Under the pieces are notes generated by a model. That model ran no database searches, was not told the DNA's origin, and saw only the letters and a list, made by a program, of their open reading frames with translations. From Sedimenticola sp. (GTDB lineage Bacteria; Pseudomonadota; Gammaproteobacteria; Chromatiales; Chromatiaceae), in contig PKUO01000002.1 of assembly GCA_002869585.1 (NCBI GenBank), forward strand, positions 62,001-126,000: DNA of 64,000 nt. Reading direction: 5' to 3'. Numbering within the stretch: the stretch's first letter is position 1; every line of letters starts with the position of its first letter. The position numbers were made by a program, and so were the translations under genes. This document shows, piece after piece, positions 1 to 6,644 of this stretch.

Positions 1-2
1 AT

Positions 3-794
3 ATCCAGGATGGTCAGGATTGTCGTCGCGAATCCCTGGAGAGCGTCAAGCGCTTTGACCAGCAGGTGAATGATGACATTGGCAGCATCCATGCGTCGGT
101 GAGCGGGGCCAGCAGCATCCAGCAACTCAGAAGCGATGTGGAGACACACCTGAACGTGTTGAAGCATCACATGGACAGCCACATCGCCGAGGAGATGCAA
201 CTCCACGAGCAGGCCGAACATATCGAGCTGCAGCTACGCGACCGCCTCCGGCATGTCGAGCTGGAATCAGAAGAGCTGCGCAAAAAGGTGGTGGATGCCC
301 ATCAGAAGGCGACCACCGACAGCGTGACCGGCCTGCCCAATCGTCTCGCCTATGATCAACGACTGCACCAGGAGTATGTCCGCTGGAAGCGCTTCGGCCA
401 ACCGGTCAGCCTGTTGGTCTGGGATATCGACGATTTCAAGGGGATCAACGATCGCTTTGGTCATCGTTCCGGGGACAAGGCGCTGGCGGTCATCGGCAAC
501 CTGCTCAAGCAGCGTTTGCGGGAGACGGATTTTGTCGCCCGCTATGGCGGCGAGGAGTTCGTCATGCTGCATATCGGCGCCAGCCTGAATGAGTCGAAAC
601 AACTCGCCGAATCAATTCGCCAGGCCATCGGCAAAAGCGGATTTCACAGCAACGGCAACAAGGTGCAGGTGACCATCTCCTGCGGCCTGACCGAGTTCAG
701 GGAGGGGGACACGGTGGAGTCCATCTTTGAACGTGCAGACCAGGCGATGTACCAGGCCAAAGGCAGTGGCAAGAACTGCTGCGCCACCCTGTGA
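3..794 (+). CDS. Diguanylate cyclase, GGDEF domain (5' end outside window)
   Basis: Makes cyclic di-GMP from two GTP. The reading frame is open to the left edge, so the true start lies upstream; an internal GTG at 66 is only the first start codon visible. The visible N-terminal part is polar, His-rich and probably coiled coil. It is followed by a complete GGDEF domain with the Y-GGEEF-V active-site loop. An inhibitory I-site R-E-T-D lies five residues before GGEEF, so product feedback is likely. The domain ends with the usual ADQAMYQAK-type helix. The sensory part, if any, is not in the window. Confidence 0.9.
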   Translation: MQDGQDCRRESLESVKRFDQQVNDDIGSIHASVSGASSIQQLRSDVETHLNVLKHHMDSHIAEEMQLHEQAEHIELQLRDRLRHVELESEELRKKVVDAHQKATTDSVTGLPNRLAYDQRLHQEYVRWKRFGQPVSLLVWDIDDFKGINDRFGHRSGDKALAVIGNLLKQRLRETDFVARYGGEEFVMLHIGASLNESKQLAESIRQAIGKSGFHSNGNKVQVTISCGLTEFREGDTVESIFERADQAMYQAKGSGKNCCATL

Positions 795-801
795 GGCAGC
801 G

Positions 802-1350
802 TCACTCCTGAAGGTAAAAATAGTCCCAGCGGCAACCCAGAGCTTCGAGCGCGCTGATCAGCTCAGCTGAGGGAACGGCCTCGCCCGGAAACACCCCCCA
901 GATCTAGATGAACAGTCGCCCAGTGCCCGCACTTTGGCGCCAGTTCAGGGTGGGCATGGATAGATTCGCTCCGCATCCCTCACAATTAAAACTGTCTTGT
1001 TCGGCCAGTTCCCTCCAGTGAACGTAGCGATGACGGCACACCGGACATCTGGGTGGGGTGGTGTTGGGACCAGAGCGGAAGAGCGGTTCTGCAAAGGGAC
1101 CCCTGATGCGAATGTGGCTGAACTCGCTATCGTCCGGGTGTTCCGGTTCAAGGCGTACGAAGGGTGAACAGCCCAGGAAGGTGATCAGTTGCAGGAAACG
1201 GTCACCTGCGAGATAAGCCGCCTGCCCGGCTACATCGGTGGCGCGGGTTTCTCTGGTCAGACCGATGGCGCTGAGCCTCTCCACAACCTGCCCGGTAGGG
1301 GGTAAGGCGGCTTCGGGCGATGGGGTGAGAATCAGTTTTGAGTGGGGCAT
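802..1350 (-). pseudogene. Zinc-ribbon protein of the zinc locus, interrupted by an in-frame TAG
   Basis: Unnamed family. From the ATG at 1350 the frame gives 148 residues with two zinc-ribbon knuckles (CPVC and CEGC) and stops at TAG (904-906, minus strand). The same frame then continues for 33 codons to a TGA at 802-804. The continuation looks like genuine protein: IWGVFPGEAVP, then a helix, then WDYFYLQE. The TAG sits where CAG (Gln) would be expected (...RLFI-stop-IWGVF...). The gene is either a recent pseudogene, read through, or mis-sequenced at one base. It diverges from znuA across a Zur-like dyad, so zinc control is likely. A longer start at 1449 would run through that operator and is less likely. 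No clear ribosome binding site precedes 1350. Confidence 0.6.
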
Positions 1351-1426
1351 GGGGCAGGGTCGGTTTCTGTTCCCAGCAATCCTAGCAGATATGATGTGAT
1401 CCGGTGTGCATGGATGCTTGCATTTG

Positions 1427-1453
1427 AATGATATGTGATAACATAACATTATT
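1427..1453. promoter_or_regulatory. Zur-like operator between the zinc-ribbon gene and znuA
   Basis: An AT-rich imperfect dyad. Left half AATGATATGTGAT, right half ATAACATAACATTATT, overlapping at the centre. It resembles the gammaproteobacterial Zur box built around TGTTATAATATAACA. It lies 31 bases upstream of the znuA ATG and in the leader of the divergent zinc-ribbon gene, and a zur gene lies 2.5 kb downstream. The site is called from its form and position only. Confidence 0.6.
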
Positions 1454-1483
1454 GTTTCCTGGAATATTCAATCGGGATTGTGC

Positions 1484-2377
1484 ATGTACCCCTGGTCAAG
1501 ACCTGTAACGCTTTTGCTGATGCTGTTTTGTATGCAGGGCCTCTCTTTTGCCCAAGTGGCGGAAAAGCCCACGGTGTATGTCAGTATCCTGCCACAGAAA
1601 TTTCTCGTGGATCGTATTGGCGGCGGCAATTTCCAGGTCAGTGTGATGGTGGGTCCGGGGGAGAGTCCGGCGACCTACGAGCTGAAGCCGCGCCAGATGG
1701 CGGGGCTGAAAACCGCACTGCTCTATTACCGGGTAGGCGTGCACTTCGAGGATGTCTGGCTGCCGAAGGTCCTCTCGATCAATCCGCAGCTGCCGCTGCT
1801 GGATGCCCGTGAAGGGTTGGAGTTGCGGGAGATGGAACCTGCTGGCGGGCACCACCACGACTATGACGCTACGCATCATCATGGCAAGGGCGCGGATCCC
1901 CATATCTGGATGAGCCCGCGACTGTACAGCGAGATGGCCAGAAACCTGGCCAGGCGGCTGGGTGAGCTCGATCCGCAACATGCCGATCTCTACCGTGACA
2001 ACTATCAACAGTTGGCCACGGAACTGGATCACTTGAATACGCAGATCCATGCCCGCCTGGAAAAGCTGCAGCATCGCCGTTTCATGGTGTTTCACCCCTC
2101 CTGGGGCTATTTCGCCGATGAGTACCATCTGCAGCAGATCCCGATCGAGGCGGAAGGCAAGCAACCGGGCGCCAGGACCCTGGCGAGACTGATCGGACAG
2201 GCGAAGGAGGAAGGTATAAAAGTGATCTTTATTCAGAAACAGTTTGACCATAGTCAGGCCGAATCGATTGCCCAGGAGATCAGCGGCAGGGTGCTCGCCA
2301 TTGATCCGCTGGCGGAGGACTATCTGGATAACCTGAACCGGATTGTAGATGCCATCACGGGAGAGAGCGGTGGATAA
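1484..2377 (+). CDS. znuA: Zinc ABC transporter periplasmic binding protein ZnuA
   Basis: Captures Zn(II) in the periplasm and hands it to the ZnuB permease. A 297-residue protein with a signal peptide (hydrophobic TLLLMLFCMQGLSFA) and the cluster A-I metal-binding fold. Between the two lobes it has the His-rich loop typical of ZnuA (GGHHHDYDATHHHGKGADPH), followed by HIWMSP. It also has the VFHPSWGYFADEY and EAEGKQP segments of the family. The ATG at 1484 is chosen over the TTG at 1478. The gene overlaps znuC and is probably repressed by Zur through the dyad upstream. Confidence 0.93.
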   Translation: MYPWSRPVTLLLMLFCMQGLSFAQVAEKPTVYVSILPQKFLVDRIGGGNFQVSVMVGPGESPATYELKPRQMAGLKTALLYYRVGVHFEDVWLPKVLSINPQLPLLDAREGLELREMEPAGGHHHDYDATHHHGKGADPHIWMSPRLYSEMARNLARRLGELDPQHADLYRDNYQQLATELDHLNTQIHARLEKLQHRRFMVFHPSWGYFADEYHLQQIPIEAEGKQPGARTLARLIGQAKEEGIKVIFIQKQFDHSQAESIAQEISGRVLAIDPLAEDYLDNLNRIVDAITGESGG

Positions 2378-3107
2378 ACAGCCGGTGATACAGATCAGGA
2401 ATCTCAGCTTCTCCTATGACGGTCCGCGGGTGATCGAATCGGTTGAGCTGGATATCCCGGACGGCGAATTTCTCGGGGTCGTCGGTCCCAATGCCGGGGG
2501 CAAAAGCACGCTGTTAAAGCTAATCCTCGGGTTGCTCGATCCAGTGAAAGGCGAAATCCGGGTGTTGGGTGTCAGCCCGAAAAGGGGGTGCAGGCATCTC
2601 GGCTATGTCCCCCAGTATCCAGCCTTCAGCCGCGATTTTCCGATCACGGTGGAACAGACGGTACTGATGGGCCGATTGGGGCAGGGGCGCATTCTGGGCG
2701 GTTATGGCCGGCAGGATTACCAGGTGGCTGCCCGTGCCATGCGCGAGACAGAAATATTCAGTCTGAAGGATCGCCAGTTATCGACCCTGTCAGGCGGGCA
2801 GTTGCAGCGGGTGCTGGTGGCCCGCGCCCTGGCCTGTGAACCGCGTGTGTTGATCCTGGACGAGCCGACCGCAAACATTGATATGCGGGTCGAGACCGAC
2901 ATCTTCGATCTGCTCAAGTAGATCAACCAGCGCATGACCATCATCGTGGTCTCCCACGATATCGGCTTCATCTCCCAGTACGTGGACCGGGTGGCCTGCC
3001 TGAACCGCACGTTGATGTGTCACCACACCGCCGCCATCGATGGCCAGATGATCAGTGATCTATACGGCTCAGATGTGCACATGGTCGAGCATGTCCATCA
3101 TCACTGA
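2370..3107 (+). pseudogene. znuC: Zinc ABC transporter ATPase ZnuC, interrupted by an in-frame TAG
   Basis: ATPase that powers ZnuB. Start chosen at GTG 2370, which overlaps the znuA stop and follows GGGAGAG; an ATG at 2349 is also possible. Residues 1-183 carry Walker A (GPNAGGKST), the signature LSGGQLQR and Walker B (RVLILDEPTANID). A TAG then occurs at 2919-2921. The same frame continues for 61 codons (INQRMTIIVVSHDIGF..., His-rich end) to the TGA at 3107, giving the normal family length of 245. The TAG replaces an expected Gln codon (DLLK-stop-INQRM). The essential H-loop SHD lies after the stop, so the truncated product should be inactive unless the stop is read through. Neighbours znuA and znuB are intact. 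Confidence 0.75.
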
Positions 3108-3118
3108 AGGGAGCGGTT

Positions 3119-3964
3119 ATGACGTTTTTTGAGGCCATCCTGCAGCACGAATTTCTCCAGCATGCGCTGATCGGTGGCGTGCTGGCCAGTATCGGCTGCG
3201 GGATTATCGGTAGCTACGTGGTTGTCATGCGCATCGGCTTTCTCGCCGGGGGCATCTCCCACACGGTGCTGGGCGGCATGGGAATTGCGCTCTATCTCGG
3301 CCTGAACCCGATTGGCGGGGCGCTGGTGACCGCCCTGCTGGCGGCGCTGCTCATCGGCTGGGTGAGCCTGCAGTGGAAGGAGCGCGAGGATACCCTGATC
3401 GGCGCCTTTTGGGCGATAGGCATGGCGACCGGTATCTTGTTTATCTCCCAGACGCCTGGCTACAACGTCAACCTGCTCAGCTATCTTTTCGGGAATATTC
3501 TGATGGTGACGACTGCCGAACTCTGGGGTATGGGGTTGATGGATCTGTTGATAGCGGGTGTCGTGCTGCTCTGTTACCGGCAGTTTCTCGCGGTCTCGTT
3601 CGATGAGGAATTCGCGCGGCTGCGCGGTGTGCCGGTCACCTTCTTTTATCTGCTGCTGCTCTGCATGGTGGCGGTGACCGTGGTGTTGCTGATCCAGGTG
3701 GTGGGACTGATTCTGGTGATCGCGCTGCTGACCCTGCCGGCTGCCATCGCCGGGCAGTATGTGAAGAGCCTGGGCAAGATGATGTTGCTGGCAACCCTGC
3801 TGGGCATCTGTTTTTCGGTCCTCGGCCTGATGATATCGTATTCGCCTGATCTGCCAGCCGGTTCGACGATCATCCTGGTTGCGGGCGCCGCCTATATCCT
3901 GTCCACCATTTTCACCATCACCTGGCAAAGAAACAGAGCCAGGTATGCCAATGGCGCCAATTGA
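3119..3964 (+). CDS. znuB: Zinc ABC transporter permease ZnuB
   Basis: Integral membrane channel of the zinc importer, ABC-3 family. 281 residues with about eight hydrophobic helices and the conserved segments GFLAGGISHTVLGGMG and LLTLPAAIAGQY. A good ribosome binding site (AGGGAG) lies between the znuC reading-frame end at 3107 and the ATG. The frame is intact even though the partner ATPase gene carries a stop. Its last codons meet the start of the zur region, consistent with one transcript. Confidence 0.92.
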   Translation: MTFFEAILQHEFLQHALIGGVLASIGCGIIGSYVVVMRIGFLAGGISHTVLGGMGIALYLGLNPIGGALVTALLAALLIGWVSLQWKEREDTLIGAFWAIGMATGILFISQTPGYNVNLLSYLFGNILMVTTAELWGMGLMDLLIAGVVLLCYRQFLAVSFDEEFARLRGVPVTFFYLLLLCMVAVTVVLLIQVVGLILVIALLTLPAAIAGQYVKSLGKMMLLATLLGICFSVLGLMISYSPDLPAGSTIILVAGAAYILSTIFTITWQRNRARYANGAN

Positions 3965-3990
3965 GGTTTGGGGTTGCCCGGAGTGTCCCT

Positions 3991-4452
3991 ATGAAACAGC
4001 ATGACACGGATTACCAAACGGCCTTGTCACTGGCTGAGGGCATCTGCCGCCAGATGGATGTGCGCTTGACCAGCCAGCGCCGCCAGGTTTTGCAGATCCT
4101 TTGCCAGCAGGCCCGACCGATGGGTGCCTACGAGGTGCTTGATGTGTTGCGCCAGCAACTGCCTTCCGCGAAACCGGTGACCGTCTATCGCGCCCTCGAT
4201 TTCCTGCTGCAACAGGGGCTGGTGCATCGTCTTGAGTCCCTTAACGCCTTCATCGGCTGCACCCACCCGCAATCCCCCCACGACAGCCAGTTCCTCATCT
4301 GCAGGGATTGTGGCGAGGTCGAGGAGCTGGAGGATCGCGGTATCGACCAGACGCTCGGGCAGGCCGTGGCGGCCTGTGGCTTTCAGGCCGAGGACCGGGT
4401 TGTCGAGGTCACCGGGCGATGCGCCCGTTGTTGTAATCGGACGCAGCCGTGA
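3991..4452 (+). CDS. zur: Zinc uptake regulator Zur (Fur family)
   Basis: Zinc-responsive repressor of 153 residues. An N-terminal winged helix ([20 protein letters not shown], then [22 protein letters not shown]) is followed by the dimerisation and metal domain with CRDC and CARC zinc knuckles. ATG 3991 is chosen because GGAG lies seven bases upstream. A TTG at 3961 that overlaps the znuB stop would add ten residues. It sits inside the locus it should control. Zur rather than Fur is inferred from context and from the H-x2-SLNAFIGC segment. Confidence 0.9.
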   Translation: MKQHDTDYQTALSLAEGICRQMDVRLTSQRRQVLQILCQQARPMGAYEVLDVLRQQLPSAKPVTVYRALDFLLQQGLVHRLESLNAFIGCTHPQSPHDSQFLICRDCGEVEELEDRGIDQTLGQAVAACGFQAEDRVVEVTGRCARCCNRTQP

Positions 4453-4697
4453 TGAATCCGCTCAAAGGTGCACTCATCGCCCTGATTAAGGGCTACAGTT
4501 ACCTCATTAGCCCCTTTCTGGGTAATAATTGCCGCTACCATCCCTCCTGTTCGAGCTATACCCAGGAGGCAATAGAGCGGCACGGGGCGGCCAAGGGACT
4601 CTGGCTGGGTATCAAACGCATCTCCCGCTGTCATCCGTTTCATGAAGGGGGCTATGATCCGGTTCCCGAGCCGAAAAAGCCGGAGCAGAAAAAATAG
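4452..4697 (+). CDS. yidD: Membrane protein insertion efficiency factor YidD
   Basis: Small membrane-associated protein of 81 residues that assists YidC-dependent insertion. It has an amphipathic N-terminus ([17 protein letters not shown]) and the family signature with conserved cysteines [15 protein letters not shown] and SRCHPF. The C-terminus is Lys-rich. Its ATG overlaps the zur stop (GTGATG). It is usually found in the rnpA-yidC cluster, so its place at the end of the zinc operon is less common. An overlapping GTG at 4449 would add one residue. Confidence 0.92.
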   Translation: MNPLKGALIALIKGYSYLISPFLGNNCRYHPSCSSYTQEAIERHGAAKGLWLGIKRISRCHPFHEGGYDPVPEPKKPEQKK

Positions 4698-4812
4698 GTC
4701 AATATTTTCGATGGATTCATTTACCGACACTGTGCTGGATTTTGTTCTGCCTGGGGGTTTGAGGCTGGAATCGTTCCTGTGCTGACGGTTAGCGGCGGGA
4801 AGCCTCCGGACA

Positions 4813-5868
4813 ATGTCGTCTGCTCTGTTTAACTCTCCGCAGGAGTTCCGCAGCGCCTTTGAGCACCACCTGGCGGGGATGTTGCGTGACTATGATGAGC
4901 TGGGAACCTTTATTCTGGTGCTCGCCAACGCCAGTTTCGATGCGCGGGTCTGGAAGCAGCTCGAGGGCCCACTGCGTCACAAGTACCAGCGGTTAAGGGC
5001 CGAGTTTCTCGAGCGTGAGGCCTGTGGCCTGGTGCTGGATGACGCCGGTGATGACCTGGAGGTTTTCCGGCAGCTGGTTGCGGTGGGAATCGCACGTCTG
5101 AAGCTCACCGAGTTCAGGTTTCCGGGGCGATGGGAGTTGCAGTTCAATCATCTGCGCTCGTTTCGCCCCGCACGCATCACCGCGGAGAACATCGAGGTGA
5201 TCTCCACCCGCTATAATCCCGATGGCTTCAACTTTAACCGCCCCTATCTGCGCAAGGAGATCCTCTGGCGGGGTTGGCTTGCCGGGCGCAACTGTGCGCT
5301 GTTTTACAACAAATTCCCGTTTGTCGATCTGCATGGTTTGCTGGTGCCGGAGCCGCGCAAGGAGCGCCCACAACTGCTGTTCGAGGAGGATAACGAGTAT
5401 ATCTGGAAACTGAACGAGATCCTGGCGAAGACCCTGCCGGGCATAGGGTTCGGCTACAACAGCTATGGGGCCTGTGCGTCGGTGAATCATCTCCACTTCC
5501 ACATGTTCCAGCGTGATCAGGTGCTGCCGGTCGCTGATTCACGCTGGGTGCACAACGGGGGTGAAATACTCTATCCGGCAGCCTGTTTCCGTTTTGATTC
5601 GGCCGCTTCATCCTGGCGATTTATCCGTGAACTGCACCACCGCAATGTCGGCTACAACCTGGTCTATCTGCCCGGCGTGCTCTATTGCCTGCCACGCTTG
5701 AAACAAGGCAGTGATTTAACCCCGGCGTGGAGCAGCGGATTTGCCTGGTACGAGATGGCAGGCGGTTTCACCACATTCTGCGAAAATGACTTCGCAGCCG
5801 TTGATTCTACGGCAATTGAGTCGGCGCTAAAGGCAATCTCGATTGATCCGGTCTGTGGGGGTAGTTAG
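4813..5868 (+). CDS. Histidine-triad phosphorylase/nucleotidyltransferase-like protein (GDPGP1/VTC2-like)
   Basis: 351 residues. The histidine triad motif H-L-H-F-H-M occurs in the context ASVNHLHFHMF, and the segment FYNKFPFVDLHGLLVPEP precedes it, as in GDP-sugar phosphorylases and galactose-1-phosphate uridylyltransferase relatives. The middle histidines would carry a nucleotidyl or phosphoryl intermediate. The substrate is unknown; GDP-hexose phosphorolysis is an inference by resemblance. It has no operon partner: 115 bases separate it from yidD, and the chemotaxis promoter follows. The start is the first ATG, with no strong ribosome binding site visible. Confidence 0.6.
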   Translation: MSSALFNSPQEFRSAFEHHLAGMLRDYDELGTFILVLANASFDARVWKQLEGPLRHKYQRLRAEFLEREACGLVLDDAGDDLEVFRQLVAVGIARLKLTEFRFPGRWELQFNHLRSFRPARITAENIEVISTRYNPDGFNFNRPYLRKEILWRGWLAGRNCALFYNKFPFVDLHGLLVPEPRKERPQLLFEEDNEYIWKLNEILAKTLPGIGFGYNSYGACASVNHLHFHMFQRDQVLPVADSRWVHNGGEILYPAACFRFDSAASSWRFIRELHHRNVGYNLVYLPGVLYCLPRLKQGSDLTPAWSSGFAWYEMAGGFTTFCENDFAAVDSTAIESALKAISIDPVCGGS

Positions 5869-5998
5869 CGTAGTTCTATCCACGCCTCCTCTCAACTATC
5901 CGTTTCGGCCCATGACAGAGGCTGAAGACCGGTCAAATAAGAATCCAATTCATCCATTGTCCCGCTGTTCCCCAGGGAAAAAAAATCACATCGATTGT

Positions 5999-6025
5999 TA
6001 AAGTTTTAATCCCCAACGCCGTTAT
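5999..6025 (+). promoter_or_regulatory. FliA (sigma-28)-type promoter of the chemotaxis operon
   Basis: TAAAGTTT, 11 bases, GCCGTTAT. The -35 octamer and spacing match the sigma-28 consensus TAAAGTTT-N11-GCCGATAA exactly, and the -10 matches at six of eight bases. It stands 125 bases upstream of cheY, the first gene of the operon. This would tie the operon to the flagellar regulon. Confidence 0.75.
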
Positions 6026-6149
6026 CCATTTCACAGTCAGGTTTGCAGGGCAGTTTCATCCTGTGGGAGTGCTGCCTGGCCGGACCTGATATCAACAGAT
6101 TACAGCTTTATGACTTGGCTATTTAGCATGCCAACCCGGGAGAAGAAGC

Positions 6150-6512
6150 ATGGCAAGCATTCTTGCAGTAGATGATTCCGCCTCGATGCGTCAAATGGTC
6201 TCATTCACCCTAAAGGGTGCGGGATACGAGGTATTGGAAGCGGCAGATGGTGTGGAAGCGTTGGGTATCGCCAAAACCCGCAGTGTGGATTTGGTCATTA
6301 CCGATGTGAATATGCCCAATATGGATGGCATCAGCCTGATTCAAAACCTGCGTACTCTGCCCACCTATAAATTTACCCCGCTATTGATGCTGACCACCGA
6401 GTCCAGTCCGGAAAAGAAGCAGCAGGGCAAGGCGGCCGGTGCGACCGGCTGGATTGTAAAGCCGTTCAATCCGGAGCAGTTACTCAATACCGTGAAAAAA
6501 GTCATCCGCTAG
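6150..6512 (+). CDS. cheY: Chemotaxis response regulator CheY
   Basis: Single receiver domain of 120 residues, phosphorylated by CheA and acting on the flagellar switch. It has the acidic pair (AVDDSASMR), the phosphoacceptor Asp in VITDVNMPNMDG, the Thr in MLTTE and the Lys in VKPFNPEQL. No output domain is present. It is the first gene behind the sigma-28 type promoter. The frame ends in TAG, one of many TAG stops in the window. Confidence 0.93.
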   Translation: MASILAVDDSASMRQMVSFTLKGAGYEVLEAADGVEALGIAKTRSVDLVITDVNMPNMDGISLIQNLRTLPTYKFTPLLMLTTESSPEKKQQGKAAGATGWIVKPFNPEQLLNTVKKVIR

Positions 6513-6535
6513 TCAGATGACTGGGTGTAAACGGC

Positions 6536-6644
6536 ATTGCAGGGGGCGGATTAATGGTAATTGACATGGCGCGCCGACGAGGCCGCAATAGAAACCTTCG
6601 TCTGTAAATTGCAGGGGGCGGATTAATGGTAATTGACATGGCGC
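6536..6644 (+). repeat. 37-bp direct repeat duplicating the cheA translation start
   Basis: The same 37 bases, starting ATTGCAGGGGGCGGATTAAT and ending GACATGGCGC, occur at 6536-6572 and 6608-6644 with a 35-base spacer. Each copy contains a ribosome binding site (AGGGGGCGG) and ATG-GTA-ATT-GAC-ATG-GCG. Only the second copy leads into cheA. The offset is 72 bases, so both ATGs share a frame but are separated by a TAA. Confidence 0.95.
6554..6607 (+). other. 17-codon decoy frame upstream of cheA
   Basis: The first repeat copy opens an ATG frame that begins like CheA (MVIDMA), runs RRRGRNRNLRL and stops at TAA 6605-6607, nineteen bases before the cheA ATG. It has the same ribosome binding site as cheA, so it should be translated. 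It may lower cheA expression or couple it to upstream translation. It is probably a by-product of the duplication rather than a functional peptide. Confidence 0.5.

Noticed and set aside
2919-2921. Pyrrolysine at the znuC and zinc-ribbon TAG codons
   Set aside because: The expected residue is an ordinary Gln, the proteins are not methylamine methyltransferases, and no pyl genes are visible.
4710-4784. 24-codon frame between yidD and the histidine-triad gene
   Set aside because: No ribosome binding site, no known peptide, and it is out of frame with the next gene.
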